A stretch of DNA of 64,000 nucleotides from Photobacterium sp. TY1-4 (GCF_025398175.1 NZ_CP099734.1:2728001-2792000), one strand, 5' to 3'. Positions 49,486 to 60,067 are shown, counted from the first letter of the stretch. Notes: generated by a model not told the origin, from the sequence alone. Numbers and translations are program-made.

Positions 49486-50763
49486 TTACAACAGCATTGC
49501 CGCAATGTTGGCAATACCCAGACCGGTCGCCCCGGCCGCCCAGCGGCTGTCCGGTGCATCCCGGAAACAAGAGGCCAGGTCGAAGTGGATCCAGCGGCTT
49601 TGCTCTGTATCGACAAAACGGGACAGGAACGCGGCTGCGTTCGACGCACCGCCCATGCCGCCGCCTTTCTGCGCCCGGCTGTTCGCGGTATCCGCGTAGT
49701 ATGACGGACAGTTGCCTTGGTGCCATTTCTCCAGCGGCAGCGGCCAGGCCGGCTCATTGACCAGCTCAGACAACTGTTGCGCCTTAAACAGCAGCTCACG
49801 ATCCATCGAGAACAGCGCATTATAGTCGGTGCCGACGGCCATCATAGCCGCCCCGGTCAGGGTCGCTGCGTCGATGATCAACGGCGCGTGAGTTTCACTG
49901 GCCGCAATCAGGCCGTCTGCCAGCACCAGGCGTCCTTCCGCATCCGTGTTGACGACTTCGACGGTCAACCCGTTCTTGTACGTTAACACATCTCCCAGCT
50001 TGTAAGCGTTACCGGCGACCATGTTTTCGGCACAACATAAGATCAACTTCACACGTTGACGCAAACCTTGCTCAATCGCATAGCCCAGCGCCGCCGTAAC
50101 CGTTGCTGCGCCGCCCATGTCACACTTCATGGTGACCATACCGGCACTGGGTTTGAGGCTGTAGCCGCCCGAGTCAAAGGTAATTCCCTTACCGACCAGG
50201 CAAGCCGAGACCGGGGCATCGGCGTCGCCGGTCGGGTTGAAGTCCAGGGTCAGCATCACCGGCGGACGGCTACTGGCGCGGCCCACACTGTGGGTCCCGA
50301 TCCAACCGTGTGCCAGCAATTGCTCGCCGATCAGCAGCTCGTGACTGACCTTGTCACCGGCAATCGAAGCCAGATATTCAATCGCTTCCGCGGCCAGTTT
50401 TTCCGGATACATCTCTTCCGGGGTGGCGTTCACCACTTTACGGACCCAGTCGTTGCTGCGGCGACGGGCATTGAGCAATTCCAGTTCATCTTCGTCAATT
50501 GATGCCCACTTCAGTGTCACCGGCACTGAAGTGGCGGCAAAACCACAGTAAAAGCTCCACTGGCGCTCGTAGCTCCACCCCTCGCCTTCCAGGCTCGCCT
50601 GGGTCGCGCCCTGAGCCTGTAGCTGACGCGCTGCCTGCTGGATACGACGCAGCGGGAAATCACCGCTGAAATGAATGGTCGCGCGCTCGCCCTGATAAGA
50701 AATCAGCGCATTGCTGCCCCATACGCCATTGCTCGGCTCCGCCGAAAGTTGCACTGTTAACAT
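49486..50763 (-). CDS. M17-family aminopeptidase, PepB type (second of two tandem copies)
   Basis: A leucyl-aminopeptidase-type two-metal enzyme of 425 residues. The catalytic C-terminal domain has the full M17 set: [20 protein letters not shown] with the Lys and Asp metal ligands and the catalytic Lys, KCDMGGAA with the next Asp, and [14 protein letters not shown] with Asp, Glu and the catalytic Arg. The N-terminal 160 residues are poorly conserved relative to the other copy. It begins about 78 bp after the stop of its paralogue, which lies upstream on the same strand, and probably shares its transcript; ndk follows. Over the catalytic half the two are clearly homologous, but the N-terminal halves differ strongly, so the duplication is old. 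It should have a different peptide preference, which is an inference. Confidence 0.92.
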   Translation of the reverse strand: MLTVQLSAEPSNGVWGSNALISYQGERATIHFSGDFPLRRIQQAARQLQAQGATQASLEGEGWSYERQWSFYCGFAATSVPVTLKWASIDEDELELLNARRRSNDWVRKVVNATPEEMYPEKLAAEAIEYLASIAGDKVSHELLIGEQLLAHGWIGTHSVGRASSRPPVMLTLDFNPTGDADAPVSACLVGKGITFDSGGYSLKPSAGMVTMKCDMGGAATVTAALGYAIEQGLRQRVKLILCCAENMVAGNAYKLGDVLTYKNGLTVEVVNTDAEGRLVLADGLIAASETHAPLIIDAATLTGAAMMAVGTDYNALFSMDRELLFKAQQLSELVNEPAWPLPLEKWHQGNCPSYYADTANSRAQKGGGMGGASNAAAFLSRFVDTEQSRWIHFDLASCFRDAPDSRWAAGATGLGIANIAAMLL

Positions 50764-50841
50764 TGGTTACCCTTGTTTGTTTCGATGCAGGGCACCGCCT
50801 GCGAACGGTGCCCTGCGATTGATTCCATGTCGATTCGACGC

Positions 50842-52125
50842 TTACTGGCAAATGATATTGGCCAGGGTCCGTACCCCCATCCCGGTTGCTCCGGTGCCCC
50901 ACATGTCGTTGCCGCTCTTGCGGTAGGTGCCGCTGGCATCAATGTGCATCCAGCCTTGCTGGTAATGGTCGACAAAGTACGACAAGAATGCAGCGGCGGT
51001 ACTGGCTCCCGGCATGAAGTCACCCATGGAGACATTCGACAGATCGGCAAAGCTCGATGGCATCATCTCGCGGTGGTTTTCTGCCAGCGGCAGCGGCCAC
51101 AGGCCTTCATTTTCGGCCGCCGCAGCCTTCAGGGCTTTTTGCGACAGCGCCTGATCAAAGCTCAGCAGCGCATGATAGTCGTTGCCCAGGGCATTTTTCG
51201 CCGCGCCGGTCAGGGTGGCGCAGTCAATGATCAGCTTCGGTTTCTGCGCGCTGGCGTAGATCAGGCCGTCTGCCAGCACCAGGCGTCCTTCGGCGTCGGT
51301 ATTGAGAATTTCAACCGTCGTCCCGTTTTTATAGGTAATGATATCGCCCAGTTTGAACGCGTTGCCCGAAACCATGTTCTCGGCACAGCACAGGATCAGC
51401 TTAATGCGCTTGTTGGTCCCACGGGCAATGGCCAGTGCCAGGCCACCGGTTGCCAGCGCTGAGCCGCCCATGTCCGCTTTCATCGCCGACATCCCGGCCG
51501 ACGGCTTCATGCTGTAACCGCCCGAGTCAAAGGTGATCCCTTTACCGACCAGGCACGTGTGGACCGGTGCGTTAGCATCACCGGTCGGGTTATAGTCCAG
51601 GCGCAGCATCGCCGGCGAACGCTCAGAGCCACGGCCGACCGTATGGGTGCCGTTCCAGCCTTCGTCGAGCAGATCATTACCTTTGATAATTTTGTACGTG
51701 ACATGGTCCGGCGCCAGCGACTTGATGAATTCACCGGCACGAGCGGCCAGTTGTGACGGACGGACAATTTCAGCCGGCTGGTTGATGATCTCACGGACCC
51801 ACTCGGTTGCGGTCAGACGCGCTTGCAGCTCTGCTTCATCGGCTTCGCTCAATCCGCTCCAGCTCACTTCGTTGCCTGGCTTGGCATTGCGATGACCCTG
51901 GATGAATGCCCAAATCGCTCCCAAATCCCAGCCTTCACCTGCCAATGTCACCTGCTTAATCCCCTGGCCGTCCAGCTTGCGGCCGGCGCGTTGGATAGCG
52001 ATCAGCGGTTGGTTTCCGTTCAGGTGCACGACCGCGCCTTCGGTGTTAAACGTCAGCAGGGCATTGTTGCCCCACTTCTCTTCGGCAGCTTCCCGGGAAA
52101 GAAAAACAAACATATTGGCAGACAT
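50842..52125 (-). CDS. pepB: Peptidase B (M17 leucyl aminopeptidase family)
   Basis: PepB is a broad cytosolic aminopeptidase that finishes peptide degradation. The 427-residue protein has the M17 metal and catalytic motifs [28 protein letters not shown] and [14 protein letters not shown], and the C-terminal [19 protein letters not shown] stands before the ATG at 52125. Of the two copies this one lies nearest to iscX, and ndk is beyond its paralogue; E. coli has one pepB in this place, between iscX and the sseB region, so this is likely the orthologue. Promoter-like TTGTAA/CATAAT elements occur about 160 bp upstream. Confidence 0.94.
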   Translation of the reverse strand: MSANMFVFLSREAAEEKWGNNALLTFNTEGAVVHLNGNQPLIAIQRAGRKLDGQGIKQVTLAGEGWDLGAIWAFIQGHRNAKPGNEVSWSGLSEADEAELQARLTATEWVREIINQPAEIVRPSQLAARAGEFIKSLAPDHVTYKIIKGNDLLDEGWNGTHTVGRGSERSPAMLRLDYNPTGDANAPVHTCLVGKGITFDSGGYSMKPSAGMSAMKADMGGSALATGGLALAIARGTNKRIKLILCCAENMVSGNAFKLGDIITYKNGTTVEILNTDAEGRLVLADGLIYASAQKPKLIIDCATLTGAAKNALGNDYHALLSFDQALSQKALKAAAAENEGLWPLPLAENHREMMPSSFADLSNVSMGDFMPGASTAAAFLSYFVDHYQQGWMHIDASGTYRKSGNDMWGTGATGMGVRTLANIICQ

Positions 52126-52575
52126 GAATTACTCCTTGAGTTCTGTGCTTCACCACCCGTCCATTGCGGTGTGGCAAAACCCTATTGTCGGACGCACCAG
52201 CAGATACGCTGACTTCACCCGCGCCAAGCAGACGCAGTAACAAAACGATGACATCACTGTTACCGTATATAGCTGAGATTATGGGGGCGTTGTCAGGTAT
52301 TACAAGGGAATGGCGAGCCCAATCACAACAAAGCAGACCAATCGATCTGCCTCTTTTGCCCAAACAACTTCAAAATGCGATGTTCTGCGAAGTTTGCCTG
52401 GAACCTGGTTAATCATTTCAAAAAAAAACAAAAATTCAGAATGATGGGTACTCTGCCTAGGTATTGTCAAAGAAACAAGCTGTTTACATCAGGACTAAGA
52501 GCAAGATCGTATTGTCTGGAGGGGTTGGGGCAGGATGGGTAAAAGATGGGGCAAGATCGAAGCAAGACGTCACGA
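52126..52575. other. Intergenic region between iscX and pepB
   Basis: About 450 bp with no supportable gene on either strand. It probably carries the pepB promoter near 52,290 (minus strand). There is no good hairpin terminator for the isc operon; the stretch 52,500-52,570 is G/A-rich and unstructured by eye. Confidence 0.5.
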
Positions 52576-52776
52576 CTAGTCCGCCTCTTCAATCCAGCAT
52601 TGCTGCACGGCTTCCAGCACCCGCTCGCCGCAGTGATGCGGGTCGTCGTCGAATTGCTCGAGGGCGAGGATCCACTCCCGCAGATCGGTAAAACGAAGGG
52701 TTCGGGGGTCGATGTCCGGATACTGCTCGGCCAGCTCGATGGCCAGCGCGTGTGAGTCACTCCATTTCAGTCCCAT
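52576..52776 (-). CDS. iscX: Iron-sulfur cluster assembly protein IscX
   Basis: IscX is a small acidic protein that binds IscS and iron and modulates cluster synthesis. The 66 residues begin with the conserved MGLKWSDSHALAIELAEQYPD and contain TLRFTDLREWILALEQFDDDP, the winged-helix core with the acidic iron-binding patch; ILEAVQQCWIEE-type residues close it. It is the last gene of the isc operon, about 85 bp after fdx. No terminator was seen after it. Confidence 0.96.
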   Translation of the reverse strand: MGLKWSDSHALAIELAEQYPDIDPRTLRFTDLREWILALEQFDDDPHHCGERVLEAVQQCWIEEAD

Positions 52777-52860
52777 GTTGATACCTGTTTGTCGTCACCG
52801 TTCTTCTATTGTAGCTCGCCTGTCTGCCCTAAGCAGGGCAGACAGGCAATCATAGACGTT

Positions 52861-53199
52861 TTAGTGATTTTCAGATGCCAGGTTGATGGTGTAACGCGGG
52901 ATCTCCACCACCAAGTCTTCATCAGCAACTTTCGCCTGACAACCCAGACGTGATTCAGGCTCCAGCCCCCAGGCTTTGTCCAGCATATCATCTTCCAGCT
53001 CGTCACTTTCTTCCAGCGAATCAAACCCTTCACGGATGATGACGTGACACGTGGTACAAGCGCATGACTTTTCACACGCATGCTCAATACCAATGCCGTT
53101 TTTCAGCGCAACATCCAGGACGGTTTCACCACGATTGGCTTCAAGTACCGCGCCTTCCGGGCAAAGTTCTTCGTGGGGTAGTACAACAATTTTAGGCAT
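52861..53199 (-). CDS. fdx: ISC-type [2Fe-2S] ferredoxin
   Basis: This ferredoxin supplies electrons for cluster assembly on IscU. The 112 residues are of adrenodoxin type, with cluster ligands Cys42, Cys48, Cys51 and Cys87; Cys46 is the extra conserved Cys of ISC ferredoxins. The acidic run EESDELEDDM (64-73) is the partner-docking region. It lies 2 bp after hscA and belongs to iscRSUA-hscBA-fdx-iscX. Confidence 0.97.
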   Translation of the reverse strand: MPKIVVLPHEELCPEGAVLEANRGETVLDVALKNGIGIEHACEKSCACTTCHVIIREGFDSLEESDELEDDMLDKAWGLEPESRLGCQAKVADEDLVVEIPRYTINLASENH

Positions 53200-53201
53200 G
53201 C

Positions 53202-55055
53202 CTAAACCTCATCAATCGAATGGCCGGCCAGGGCCTGACGAATAGACTGATCCATTCGGCGGGACGCAAATTCCTGACTTGCCTTATCTGTTTTCTTTAT
53301 ACCTTCTTCAATCGCGCGCGGATCATCACCCTGACGCAACTGAACCAATTCCATCATGACCGCTTCCAGCGCGTCACGCTCTTCCTTCGAGAGCAGTGTC
53401 TCGCCATCTGCGGCCAGGGCAGAAATTAACCCTTCCAGCACCCGATCCGCTTCAACCCGCTGCTCAGCCAGCGCACGCGCATCTTTGTCTTCCTGCGCAT
53501 GGGTCATGGAATCGCGGATCATGGTGGTGATTTCATCATCGGTCAAGCCGTAAGACGGTTTCACCTGAATCGATTGCTGAACTTCGCTGCTCTTTTCCAT
53601 CGCCGTGACGGACAACAGACCGTCGGCATCAACCTGGTAGGTCACGCGGATATGCGCCGCGCCAGCGGCCATTGCCGGAATGCCACGCAGGGTAAAGCGT
53701 GCCAGTGAACGACAATCATCCACCATTTCCCGCTCGCCTTGCACCACATGAACCGACATCGCAGTCTGACCATCTTTGAAGGTGGTAAATTCCTGCGCAC
53801 GGGCCACCGGAATCGTGGTATTGCGCGGAATGATTTTCTCCACCATGCCACCCATGGTTTCAATCCCCAGGGACAGCGGGATCACATCCAGCAGCAGCAT
53901 TTCGGTATCCGGCTTGTTACCAGCCAGAATATCGGCCTGGATTGCCGCCCCGATCGCGACGACTTTGTCCGGATCGATCGAAGTCAGCGGCGTTTTACCG
54001 AAATAGTTGCCCACCAGCTCGCGGACCAGCGGCACGCGGGTAGAACCACCGACCATCACGGTTTCGATCACTTCATCCAGCGCGACATCGGCATCTTTAA
54101 TCGCCCGGCGACAGGCCATCAGCGTCTTCTTCACCAGCGGCTGGATCAGGTCATTGAACTGCGCGCGGGTCAGATCCCCTTGCCAGCCCAGCACATCCAA
54201 CGTCGTGGTACCGCTATCGGTCAGGGCAATTTTGGCTTCGGTCGCGGCATTGTGCAGCGCGCGGGAGTCCTGCGCCGACAGTTTGCCGGACCAGCCTGCC
54301 TGCTCGGTAATCCAGTCGGCCAGCAGATGGTCGAAGTCGTCCCCGCCGAGGGCCGAATCACCGCCGGTCGCCAGCACTTCAAATACCCCTTTGGACAGGC
54401 GCAGGATCGAAATATCAAAGGTCCCGCCCCCTAGATCATAGACGGCAATCACCCCTTCCTGACCCGAATCCAGGCCATAGGCAATCGCCGCAGCCGTCGG
54501 CTCATTGAGCAGACGCAGGACATTCAGGTTCGCCAGCTTGGCCGCATCTTTGGTTCCGGCGCGCTGGGCGTCGTCAAAGTATGCCGGGACGGTGATCACC
54601 ACCCCTTCCAGATCGCCACCCAAGGTTTCCTTGGCACGCTCACTCAGTGATTTCAGGATCTCGGCTGACACCTGAACCGGATTCACCAGCCCCTGACGGG
54701 TCACCAGTTGCGGCAGGCCGTTGTCGGTCGCTTCGAATTGATACGGCAGCTGCGGATAACGCTGCTGGATATCCGCCAGCGAGCGACCCATCATGCGCTT
54801 CACCGAGTAAATGGTGTTTTCCGGATCCTGTTGGGCCAGCTCCCGGGCAGGTTGCCCGACCCGAAGCGCCGCTTCGCCGTAGTGAACCACTGACGGCAAA
54901 ATGGACTCACCGTGTTCGTCGTTCAGCGTTTCCGCCACGCCGCTGCGTACCGCAGCCACGAGGGAGTTTGTAGTCCCCAGATCGATGCCGACCGCCAGCT
55001 TGTGCTGGTGCGGCGCTGCACTTTGACCTGGTTCAGCAATCTGTAACAGTGCCAT
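53202..55055 (-). CDS. hscA: Iron-sulfur cluster assembly chaperone HscA
   Basis: HscA is the Hsp70-type chaperone that, with HscB, helps transfer clusters from IscU. The 617 residues include the ATPase domain with [13 protein letters not shown] near residue 23, [17 protein letters not shown] near residue 206 and [13 protein letters not shown] near residue 338, followed by the substrate-binding domain, which recognises the LPPVK loop of IscU. The C-terminus is shorter than that of DnaK, as usual. It lies 35 bp after hscB. Confidence 0.97.
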   Translation of the reverse strand: MALLQIAEPGQSAAPHQHKLAVGIDLGTTNSLVAAVRSGVAETLNDEHGESILPSVVHYGEAALRVGQPARELAQQDPENTIYSVKRMMGRSLADIQQRYPQLPYQFEATDNGLPQLVTRQGLVNPVQVSAEILKSLSERAKETLGGDLEGVVITVPAYFDDAQRAGTKDAAKLANLNVLRLLNEPTAAAIAYGLDSGQEGVIAVYDLGGGTFDISILRLSKGVFEVLATGGDSALGGDDFDHLLADWITEQAGWSGKLSAQDSRALHNAATEAKIALTDSGTTTLDVLGWQGDLTRAQFNDLIQPLVKKTLMACRRAIKDADVALDEVIETVMVGGSTRVPLVRELVGNYFGKTPLTSIDPDKVVAIGAAIQADILAGNKPDTEMLLLDVIPLSLGIETMGGMVEKIIPRNTTIPVARAQEFTTFKDGQTAMSVHVVQGEREMVDDCRSLARFTLRGIPAMAAGAAHIRVTYQVDADGLLSVTAMEKSSEVQQSIQVKPSYGLTDDEITTMIRDSMTHAQEDKDARALAEQRVEADRVLEGLISALAADGETLLSKEERDALEAVMMELVQLRQGDDPRAIEEGIKKTDKASQEFASRRMDQSIRQALAGHSIDEV

Positions 55056-55090
55056 TATCGTTCCTGTGAAATTGGTGCTGGGAGCGGGAT

Positions 55091-55606
55091 TCAGTCAAAC
55101 AAGCTGTCTTCAAGCAGCTCGACTTCGTGGCGCAGCTTATCAATAAACTTCAGCTTACGCACGGCATCCGCAGCCGACTCCCATTGTTCATCATTCAGTA
55201 GCTGCTCAAGTTCCGCCAGTTGGGCTAGGTATAGCCCGGTCGCCTGCTGTTCAAAATCAGCCAGGGCGCTTTCCGGATCCGCAGCGTCCGGGATCTCTTC
55301 CAAAGCTTCACGCAGCTCCATCTGCTGCATCAGGAACACCGGATCCTGCAAGGTTTGCTGCTCACCGCGAATATCAACCCCACGCTCAGACAACATGTAT
55401 TCTGCACGTGTCGTCGGTGTTTTCAGCGTTTGGAAGGCATCGTTGATCTGCGCCGCTTTCTGAACCGCCATCAGGCGATCCCGCTCAGAGGCCGTCGCAA
55501 AATTGTCAGGATGGAAACGACGTTGCAGTTCCCGGAACCGAGTTGAAAGAAGGCTACCGTCCAACTGAAATTGGAAAGGTAGCCCAAATAATTCGAAATG
55601 ATTCAT
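55091..55606 (-). CDS. hscB: Co-chaperone HscB
   Basis: HscB is the J-protein that delivers IscU to HscA and stimulates its ATPase. The 171 residues have an N-terminal J domain with the HPD motif at 32-34 (RRFHPDNFA) and a C-terminal three-helix domain ([26 protein letters not shown]) that binds IscU. It lies between iscA and hscA in the expected order, after a 77-bp gap. Confidence 0.96.
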   Translation of the reverse strand: MNHFELFGLPFQFQLDGSLLSTRFRELQRRFHPDNFATASERDRLMAVQKAAQINDAFQTLKTPTTRAEYMLSERGVDIRGEQQTLQDPVFLMQQMELREALEEIPDAADPESALADFEQQATGLYLAQLAELEQLLNDEQWESAADAVRKLKFIDKLRHEVELLEDSLFD

Positions 55607-55683
55607 ATCGCGTCAGGTATCTATAAAGACCGAACCTGACAACCACGCGTATCGGCAGCTGCCAGGCTCAATTGAAACAGCGA

Positions 55684-56007
55684 TTAGACGTTGAAGCTCT
55701 CACCGCAACCACATTCGCTCGAAACGTTCGGGTTGTTAAACTTAAAGCCTTCATTCAGCCCTTCTTTGGCGAAATCCAGCTCGGTGCCGTCGAGGTAAAC
55801 CAGGCTCTTCGGGTCAATGATGATTTTGACGCCGCTTTGTTCAAACACCTGATCTTCTTCGTTCAGTTCATCAACGAATTCAAGGACATAAGCCATTCCC
55901 GAGCAGCCTGAAGTCCGCACACCCAAGCGCAGGCCGATGCCTTTACCTCGGTTTTCCAGGAAAGTAGCTACGCGACTTGCCGCCGCTTCAGTGATCGTAA
56001 TGGCCAT
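55684..56007 (-). CDS. iscA: Iron-sulfur cluster assembly A-type carrier IscA
   Basis: IscA carries iron or [4Fe-4S] clusters to target proteins. The 107 residues hold the three conserved cysteines: Cys35 in TSGCSGMAY, and Cys99 and Cys101 in ECGCGESF. The length equals that of E. coli IscA. It follows iscU by 15 bp. Confidence 0.97.
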   Translation of the reverse strand: MAITITEAAASRVATFLENRGKGIGLRLGVRTSGCSGMAYVLEFVDELNEEDQVFEQSGVKIIIDPKSLVYLDGTELDFAKEGLNEGFKFNNPNVSSECGCGESFNV

Positions 56008-56022
56008 ACAGCAACCTCGAAA

Positions 56023-56409
56023 TTAGTTTTGTTCGTGTTTCTTCTTGTAATCGTTCACAGCAGCTTTGATCGCATCTTCTGCCAAAATCGAGCAGTGAAC
56101 CTTCACAGGAGGCAGTTCCAGCTCTTCAGCAATCGCAGAGTTTTTGATTGCCGCAGCTTCGTCCAGGCTCTTGCCTTTCACCCACTCGGTGATCAGGGAG
56201 CTGGATGCGATTGCGGAACCACAACCGTAGGTTTTGAACTTCGCATCTTCGATGATGCCTTCGTCAGATACTTTGATCTGCAGCTTCATCACGTCGCCAC
56301 AGGCTGGTGCGCCGACCATACCGCTACCGACGTTCTTGTCGTTTTTGTCAAATGAGCCCACGTTACGCGGATTCTCATAATGATCAATGACCTTTTCACT
56401 ATATGCCAT
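56023..56409 (-). CDS. iscU: Iron-sulfur cluster scaffold IscU
   Basis: IscU is the scaffold on which [2Fe-2S] clusters are built with sulfur from IscS. The ATG at 56409 follows GAGGAA and gives 128 residues, the exact family length; the frame extends upstream but without a signal. Ligands Cys37, Asp39, Cys63 and Cys106 are present, as is the HscA recognition loop LPPVK (99-103). It lies between iscS and iscA. Confidence 0.97.
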   Translation of the reverse strand: MAYSEKVIDHYENPRNVGSFDKNDKNVGSGMVGAPACGDVMKLQIKVSDEGIIEDAKFKTYGCGSAIASSSLITEWVKGKSLDEAAAIKNSAIAEELELPPVKVHCSILAEDAIKAAVNDYKKKHEQN

Positions 56410-56443
56410 GATGATTTCCTCAAATATGTGATGACCGCGAGAC

Positions 56444-57658
56444 TTAGTGGTGCGCCCACTCAACCGTGTTCAGGTCAATGCCTTCTTTATACATATCCCA
56501 CAGTGGAGACATTTCACGCAGTTTCTCTACTGCCCCGCGGATTTGCGAGACGGCGTAATCAACTTCTTCTTCCGTCGTGAAACGACCGAAAGAGAAACGA
56601 ATCGAGCTGTGCGCCAGTTCGTCATCCAGACCCAGGGCACGCAACACGTACGATGGCTCCAGGCTTGCAGACGTACAGGCAGAACCGGAAGAGACCGCCA
56701 GATCTTTCAGGGCCATCAGCAGCGACTCACCTTCAACGAAGGCGAAGCTGATGTTCAGGTTGTTTGGCAGACGTTGTTCCAGATCACCGTTCACGGTCAT
56801 CGCTTCAATATCTTTCACGCCTTCCAGCAGACGATTTCGCAGTGCCAGCGCGTGCTGGTAGTCTTGATCCATTTCTTCTTTGGCAATGCGGCATGCTTCG
56901 CCCATACCAACGATCTGGTGCGTCGCCAGCGTACCCGAGCGGAATCCACGCTCGTGACCACCACCGTGCATTTGCGCTTCCAGACGGATACGCGGCTTAC
57001 GGCGGACATACAGGGCACCGATCCCTTTCGGGCCGTACATCTTGTGACCAGACAGGGAAATCAGATCCACTTTCATGGCTTGCACGTCGATTGGCAGCTT
57101 ACCGGCAGATTGGGCAGCATCAACGTGGAAAATGACTTTTTTCTCGCGGCACAGCTCGCCAATGGCAGCAATGTCCTGGATGACACCGATTTCGTTGTTC
57201 ACGTGCATGATTGAAACCAGCACGGTATCTTCACGCATTGCATCACGCAATTTGGCCAGATCGATTAAGCCGTTGGATTCCGGCTCCAGGTACGTGACTT
57301 CGTAGCCTTCGCGCTCCAGCTGACGGCATGGGTCCAGTACCGCCTTATGTTCTGTTTTACAGGTGATGACGTGCTTGCCTTGCTTGCCGTAGAAATGGGC
57401 AGCACCTTTGATCGCCAGGTTGTCCGACTCTGTCGCCCCTGAAGTGAATACGATCTCACGCGGATCCGCATTCAGCAGGTCGGCCACTTGCTCACGTGCC
57501 GTATCAACTGCTTCCTCTGCCTGCCAGCCGAAGCGGTGAGAACGAGAAGCCGGGTTACCGAAGTTACCGTCCATTGTCAGGCATTGCATCATCTTCTCGG
57601 CAACACGGGTGTCGACTGGGCAAGTAGCGGAATAATCAAAATATATTGGCAGTTTCAT
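56444..57658 (-). CDS. iscS: Cysteine desulfurase IscS
   Basis: IscS is the pyridoxal phosphate enzyme that removes sulfur from cysteine for cluster, thiouridine and cofactor synthesis. The ATG at 57658 ([16 protein letters not shown]) gives 404 residues; a second ATG two codons earlier is too close to GGAG. The cofactor Lys is in [12 protein letters not shown] near residue 206 and the persulfide-bearing Cys in [14 protein letters not shown] near residue 328. It follows iscR by about 30 bp. Confidence 0.97.
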   Translation of the reverse strand: MKLPIYFDYSATCPVDTRVAEKMMQCLTMDGNFGNPASRSHRFGWQAEEAVDTAREQVADLLNADPREIVFTSGATESDNLAIKGAAHFYGKQGKHVITCKTEHKAVLDPCRQLEREGYEVTYLEPESNGLIDLAKLRDAMREDTVLVSIMHVNNEIGVIQDIAAIGELCREKKVIFHVDAAQSAGKLPIDVQAMKVDLISLSGHKMYGPKGIGALYVRRKPRIRLEAQMHGGGHERGFRSGTLATHQIVGMGEACRIAKEEMDQDYQHALALRNRLLEGVKDIEAMTVNGDLEQRLPNNLNISFAFVEGESLLMALKDLAVSSGSACTSASLEPSYVLRALGLDDELAHSSIRFSFGRFTTEEEVDYAVSQIRGAVEKLREMSPLWDMYKEGIDLNTVEWAHH

Positions 57659-57689
57659 CTTCATCTCCGAAAATACGGACGTCTAGTCT

Positions 57690-58196
57690 CTAGGAGCGGA
57701 CATCGACACCGATTGTGACGCTGTCGTGTGTATTGTTCTTAGCAAATGATGTTTTGTGCAGGATTTGATCCTGACGATCAGAGATCTCCTGAACATCATT
57801 GTCTTTCATCAGCTCACCAAGCGTGATGTTATTTAAAAAGCCGCTGATACGGGCGCTCAGATCGTGCCACAGCGTATGGGTCAGGCAGCGAACACCGCCT
57901 TGACAGTCCCCTTTCCCCTGACACTTCGTGGCATCGACCGATTCATCCACGGCCGCAATGACCATGCCGACGGCGATGTCATTGGCGTCTTCGCCCAGGC
58001 GGTAACCGCCACCGGGACCACGAACACTGGCCACCAGGCCAGCTTTACGCAAGCGAGAAAAAAGCTGTTCCAGATAAGACAGCGAAATTCCCTGACGCTC
58101 TGAAATGTCAGCCAGAGGAACCGGGCCATCTTGAGAATGCAGGGCAACGTCCAGCATGGCCGTTACCGCATATCTTCCTTTTGATGTCAATCTCAT
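57690..58196 (-). CDS. iscR: Iron-sulfur-sensing regulator IscR
   Basis: IscR is an Rrf2-family regulator that carries a [2Fe-2S] cluster and represses the isc operon when cluster supply is sufficient. The 168 residues have the N-terminal winged helix ([39 protein letters not shown]) and cluster ligands Cys92, Cys98, Cys104 and His107. The C-terminal tail is polar. It is first in the operon, and IscR binding sites stand just upstream. Confidence 0.97.
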   Translation of the reverse strand: MRLTSKGRYAVTAMLDVALHSQDGPVPLADISERQGISLSYLEQLFSRLRKAGLVASVRGPGGGYRLGEDANDIAVGMVIAAVDESVDATKCQGKGDCQGGVRCLTHTLWHDLSARISGFLNNITLGELMKDNDVQEISDRQDQILHKTSFAKNNTHDSVTIGVDVRS

Positions 58197-58238
58197 AACA
58201 CACCGCTACCCACTTTCTATGTATGGGTGAAGTGTCGC

Positions 58239-58263
58239 ATACCTGACTAAAACGGTCAAGTAT
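58239..58263. promoter_or_regulatory. Type 1 IscR-binding site upstream of iscR
   Basis: The 25-bp site reads on the minus strand ATACTTGACC, GTTTT, AGTCAGGTAT, a close match to the E. coli type 1 site bound by [2Fe-2S]-IscR. It lies about 45-65 bp before iscR and would overlap the promoter, as needed for autorepression. Confidence 0.85.
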
Positions 58264-58288
58264 TTACCCGAGCGTTTCAGTCAAGCTT
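58263..58288. promoter_or_regulatory. Second, weaker IscR-like site upstream of iscR
   Basis: On the minus strand GCTTGACTGAAACGCTCGGG resembles a degenerate type 1 half pattern (TTGACT...TC.GGTA) adjoining the first site. E. coli also has more than one IscR site in this promoter. Confidence 0.5.
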
Positions 58289-58309
58289 TTAACCATATGG
58301 TTTATATGT

Positions 58310-59041
58310 CTATTTACCTTGATTCTCGAGCGATTTTTCTACCGAGGATAAGATCCCCCGCAGAATATTCAACTCCTGCTGCTCGGGCCGAGCGCGGGTA
58401 AACAGGCGGCGCAGCTTGGCCATCACCATCCCCGGGTGGTTTTTATTGATGAACCGGGTCTGGCGGGTCACTTTTTCCAGATGCTGGTAGAACATCTCCA
58501 GTTCATCGACTCGTGGGTAGTCTTCCACGACCGTGGTGTGACCTCGCTTTTGCTGCTCCAGAAAAGCCATCCGGACTTCATAGCTGACCGTTTGGACCGC
58601 CATGGCCAGATTCAGCGAGCTGTATTCCGGGTTGGCCGGGATATAGACGTGACAGTGGCAGCGTTGCAATTCTTCATTGGTCAGGCCGGTTCGCTCGCGA
58701 CCGAACAGGATCGCGACCTGATGGTTGGCGGCCTCTGCAATCGACTTGACCCCGCACTCACGCGGATCCAACTGCGGCCATTCCAGCGTCCGCGAGCGGG
58801 CACTTGAGCCGACCACCAAGCCACAATCGGCAATGGCTTCATCCAGTGTTGAGACAATTCGGGCATTGTCGACGACATCCGAAGCCCCTGCCGCCAGGGC
58901 ATAGGTCTTACTGTCGATTTCACACGCCGGATCCACCAGGACCAGGTTGGTTAATCCCATGACTTTCATCGCCCGGGCAGCCGAACCGATATTTCCCGGA
59001 TGCGAGGTCCCGACTAAAACAACACTGATTTTCTCTAACAT
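58310..59041 (-). CDS. trmJ: tRNA (cytidine/uridine-2'-O-)-methyltransferase TrmJ
   Basis: TrmJ 2'-O-methylates position 32 of tRNAs. It is a SPOUT-class knotted methyltransferase: [19 protein letters not shown] (about 7-25), [22 protein letters not shown] near residue 115 and [13 protein letters not shown] near residue 140 mark the SAM knot. The ATG at 59041 (MLEKIS) gives 243 residues; GTG 59059 and ATG 59053 in the same frame are less likely. It precedes iscR on the same strand, the same order as in E. coli. Confidence 0.96.
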   Translation of the reverse strand: MLEKISVVLVGTSHPGNIGSAARAMKVMGLTNLVLVDPACEIDSKTYALAAGASDVVDNARIVSTLDEAIADCGLVVGSSARSRTLEWPQLDPRECGVKSIAEAANHQVAILFGRERTGLTNEELQRCHCHVYIPANPEYSSLNLAMAVQTVSYEVRMAFLEQQKRGHTTVVEDYPRVDELEMFYQHLEKVTRQTRFINKNHPGMVMAKLRRLFTRARPEQQELNILRGILSSVEKSLENQGK

Positions 59042-59243
59042 GGTGTCGCACATACCCACTAATTCTTAAAGCGGACGGATTTTACCACAGCCATCCAAAA
59101 AATGGAGAAAACATGCAAAAACATTATATCAATTGAAAGCCACCCACCCCGGAGCGGGCAAAAAATAAGCACTTCCTTTTTGTTCCAGCTCTGCTATACT
59201 CGCCGCCGCTTTTTAGTTCTTTAACATCCGTTGGGAAGATCCT

Positions 59244-60044
59244 ATGCATCCGATGCTAAACATCGCCATTCGCGCCGTGCGAAAGGCTGGTGACCATGTC
59301 ATTAAATCTCTAGAAAAACCTCAGTCGATCGAAGTCGCGAACAAGGGAAGTGATATCGTTACCAACATCGATAAAGAAGCTGAAGCTTTTATTATCGACA
59401 CTATCCTGAAGTCATACCCTGATCACTGCATCATTGGTGCAGAAAGCGGGACTCGGGAAGGCAGAGATAAAGAATGCCAGTGGATCATTGACCCAGTGGA
59501 TGGCACCAAAAACTTCGTGCGCGGTTACCCGCACTATGCCATTTCAGTTGCACTGCGTATGCGCGGCCGTACTGAGATTGCTGCCGTGTACGATCCTTCA
59601 CGCAACGAACTCTTCACTGCGACCCGTGGCTCCGGCGCTCAGCTGAACAGCCAGCGTATCCGTGCTTCTCAGCCACGTGATCTGACCGGTACCACGCTGG
59701 CAACCGGCCTGCCGTATGCTGCCAAGCAACACACCGAAAGCTTCATGAAGATCCAAAACGCCCTGTTCATCGAGTGTGATGACATGCGTCAGAGCGGTTC
59801 AACTGCACTGGATCTGTGTTACCTGGCTGCCGGTCGTGTCGACGGCGTCTTCAAGCTGGGTCAGAAGCCTTGGGAACTGGCCGCAGGTGAACTCATTGCA
59901 CGTGAAGCTGGTGCTATCTGTACTGACTTTACCGGCAACACCAACTACCTGACGTCGGGCAACATCGTCGCCGGTAATGCCCGTGTTGTGAAGCCAATGC
60001 TGGCGAAAATCCGCGAGCACGGCAGCGAAGCGCTGACAAAATAA
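59244..60044 (+). CDS. suhB: Inositol-1-monophosphatase family protein SuhB
   Basis: SuhB belongs to the inositol monophosphatase family, and in E. coli it also joins the Nus complex in rRNA antitermination. The 266 residues align with E. coli SuhB from the MHPMLNIAIRA start. Metal-site residues Glu67 (GAESG) and Asp83/Asp86 (IIDPVDGTKNF) are present, but the third-motif Asp is replaced: residues 207-215 read QKPWELAAG, with Glu211 where the family has Asp. An extended -10 promoter (TGCTATACT, 59192-59200) lies about 50 bp before the ATG. It is divergent from trmJ, as in E. coli, and ends in a strong terminator. Confidence 0.95.
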   Translation: MHPMLNIAIRAVRKAGDHVIKSLEKPQSIEVANKGSDIVTNIDKEAEAFIIDTILKSYPDHCIIGAESGTREGRDKECQWIIDPVDGTKNFVRGYPHYAISVALRMRGRTEIAAVYDPSRNELFTATRGSGAQLNSQRIRASQPRDLTGTTLATGLPYAAKQHTESFMKIQNALFIECDDMRQSGSTALDLCYLAAGRVDGVFKLGQKPWELAAGELIAREAGAICTDFTGNTNYLTSGNIVAGNARVVKPMLAKIREHGSEALTK

Positions 60045-60067
60045 GTTTCAGGTTTCTGAGTCCACCA

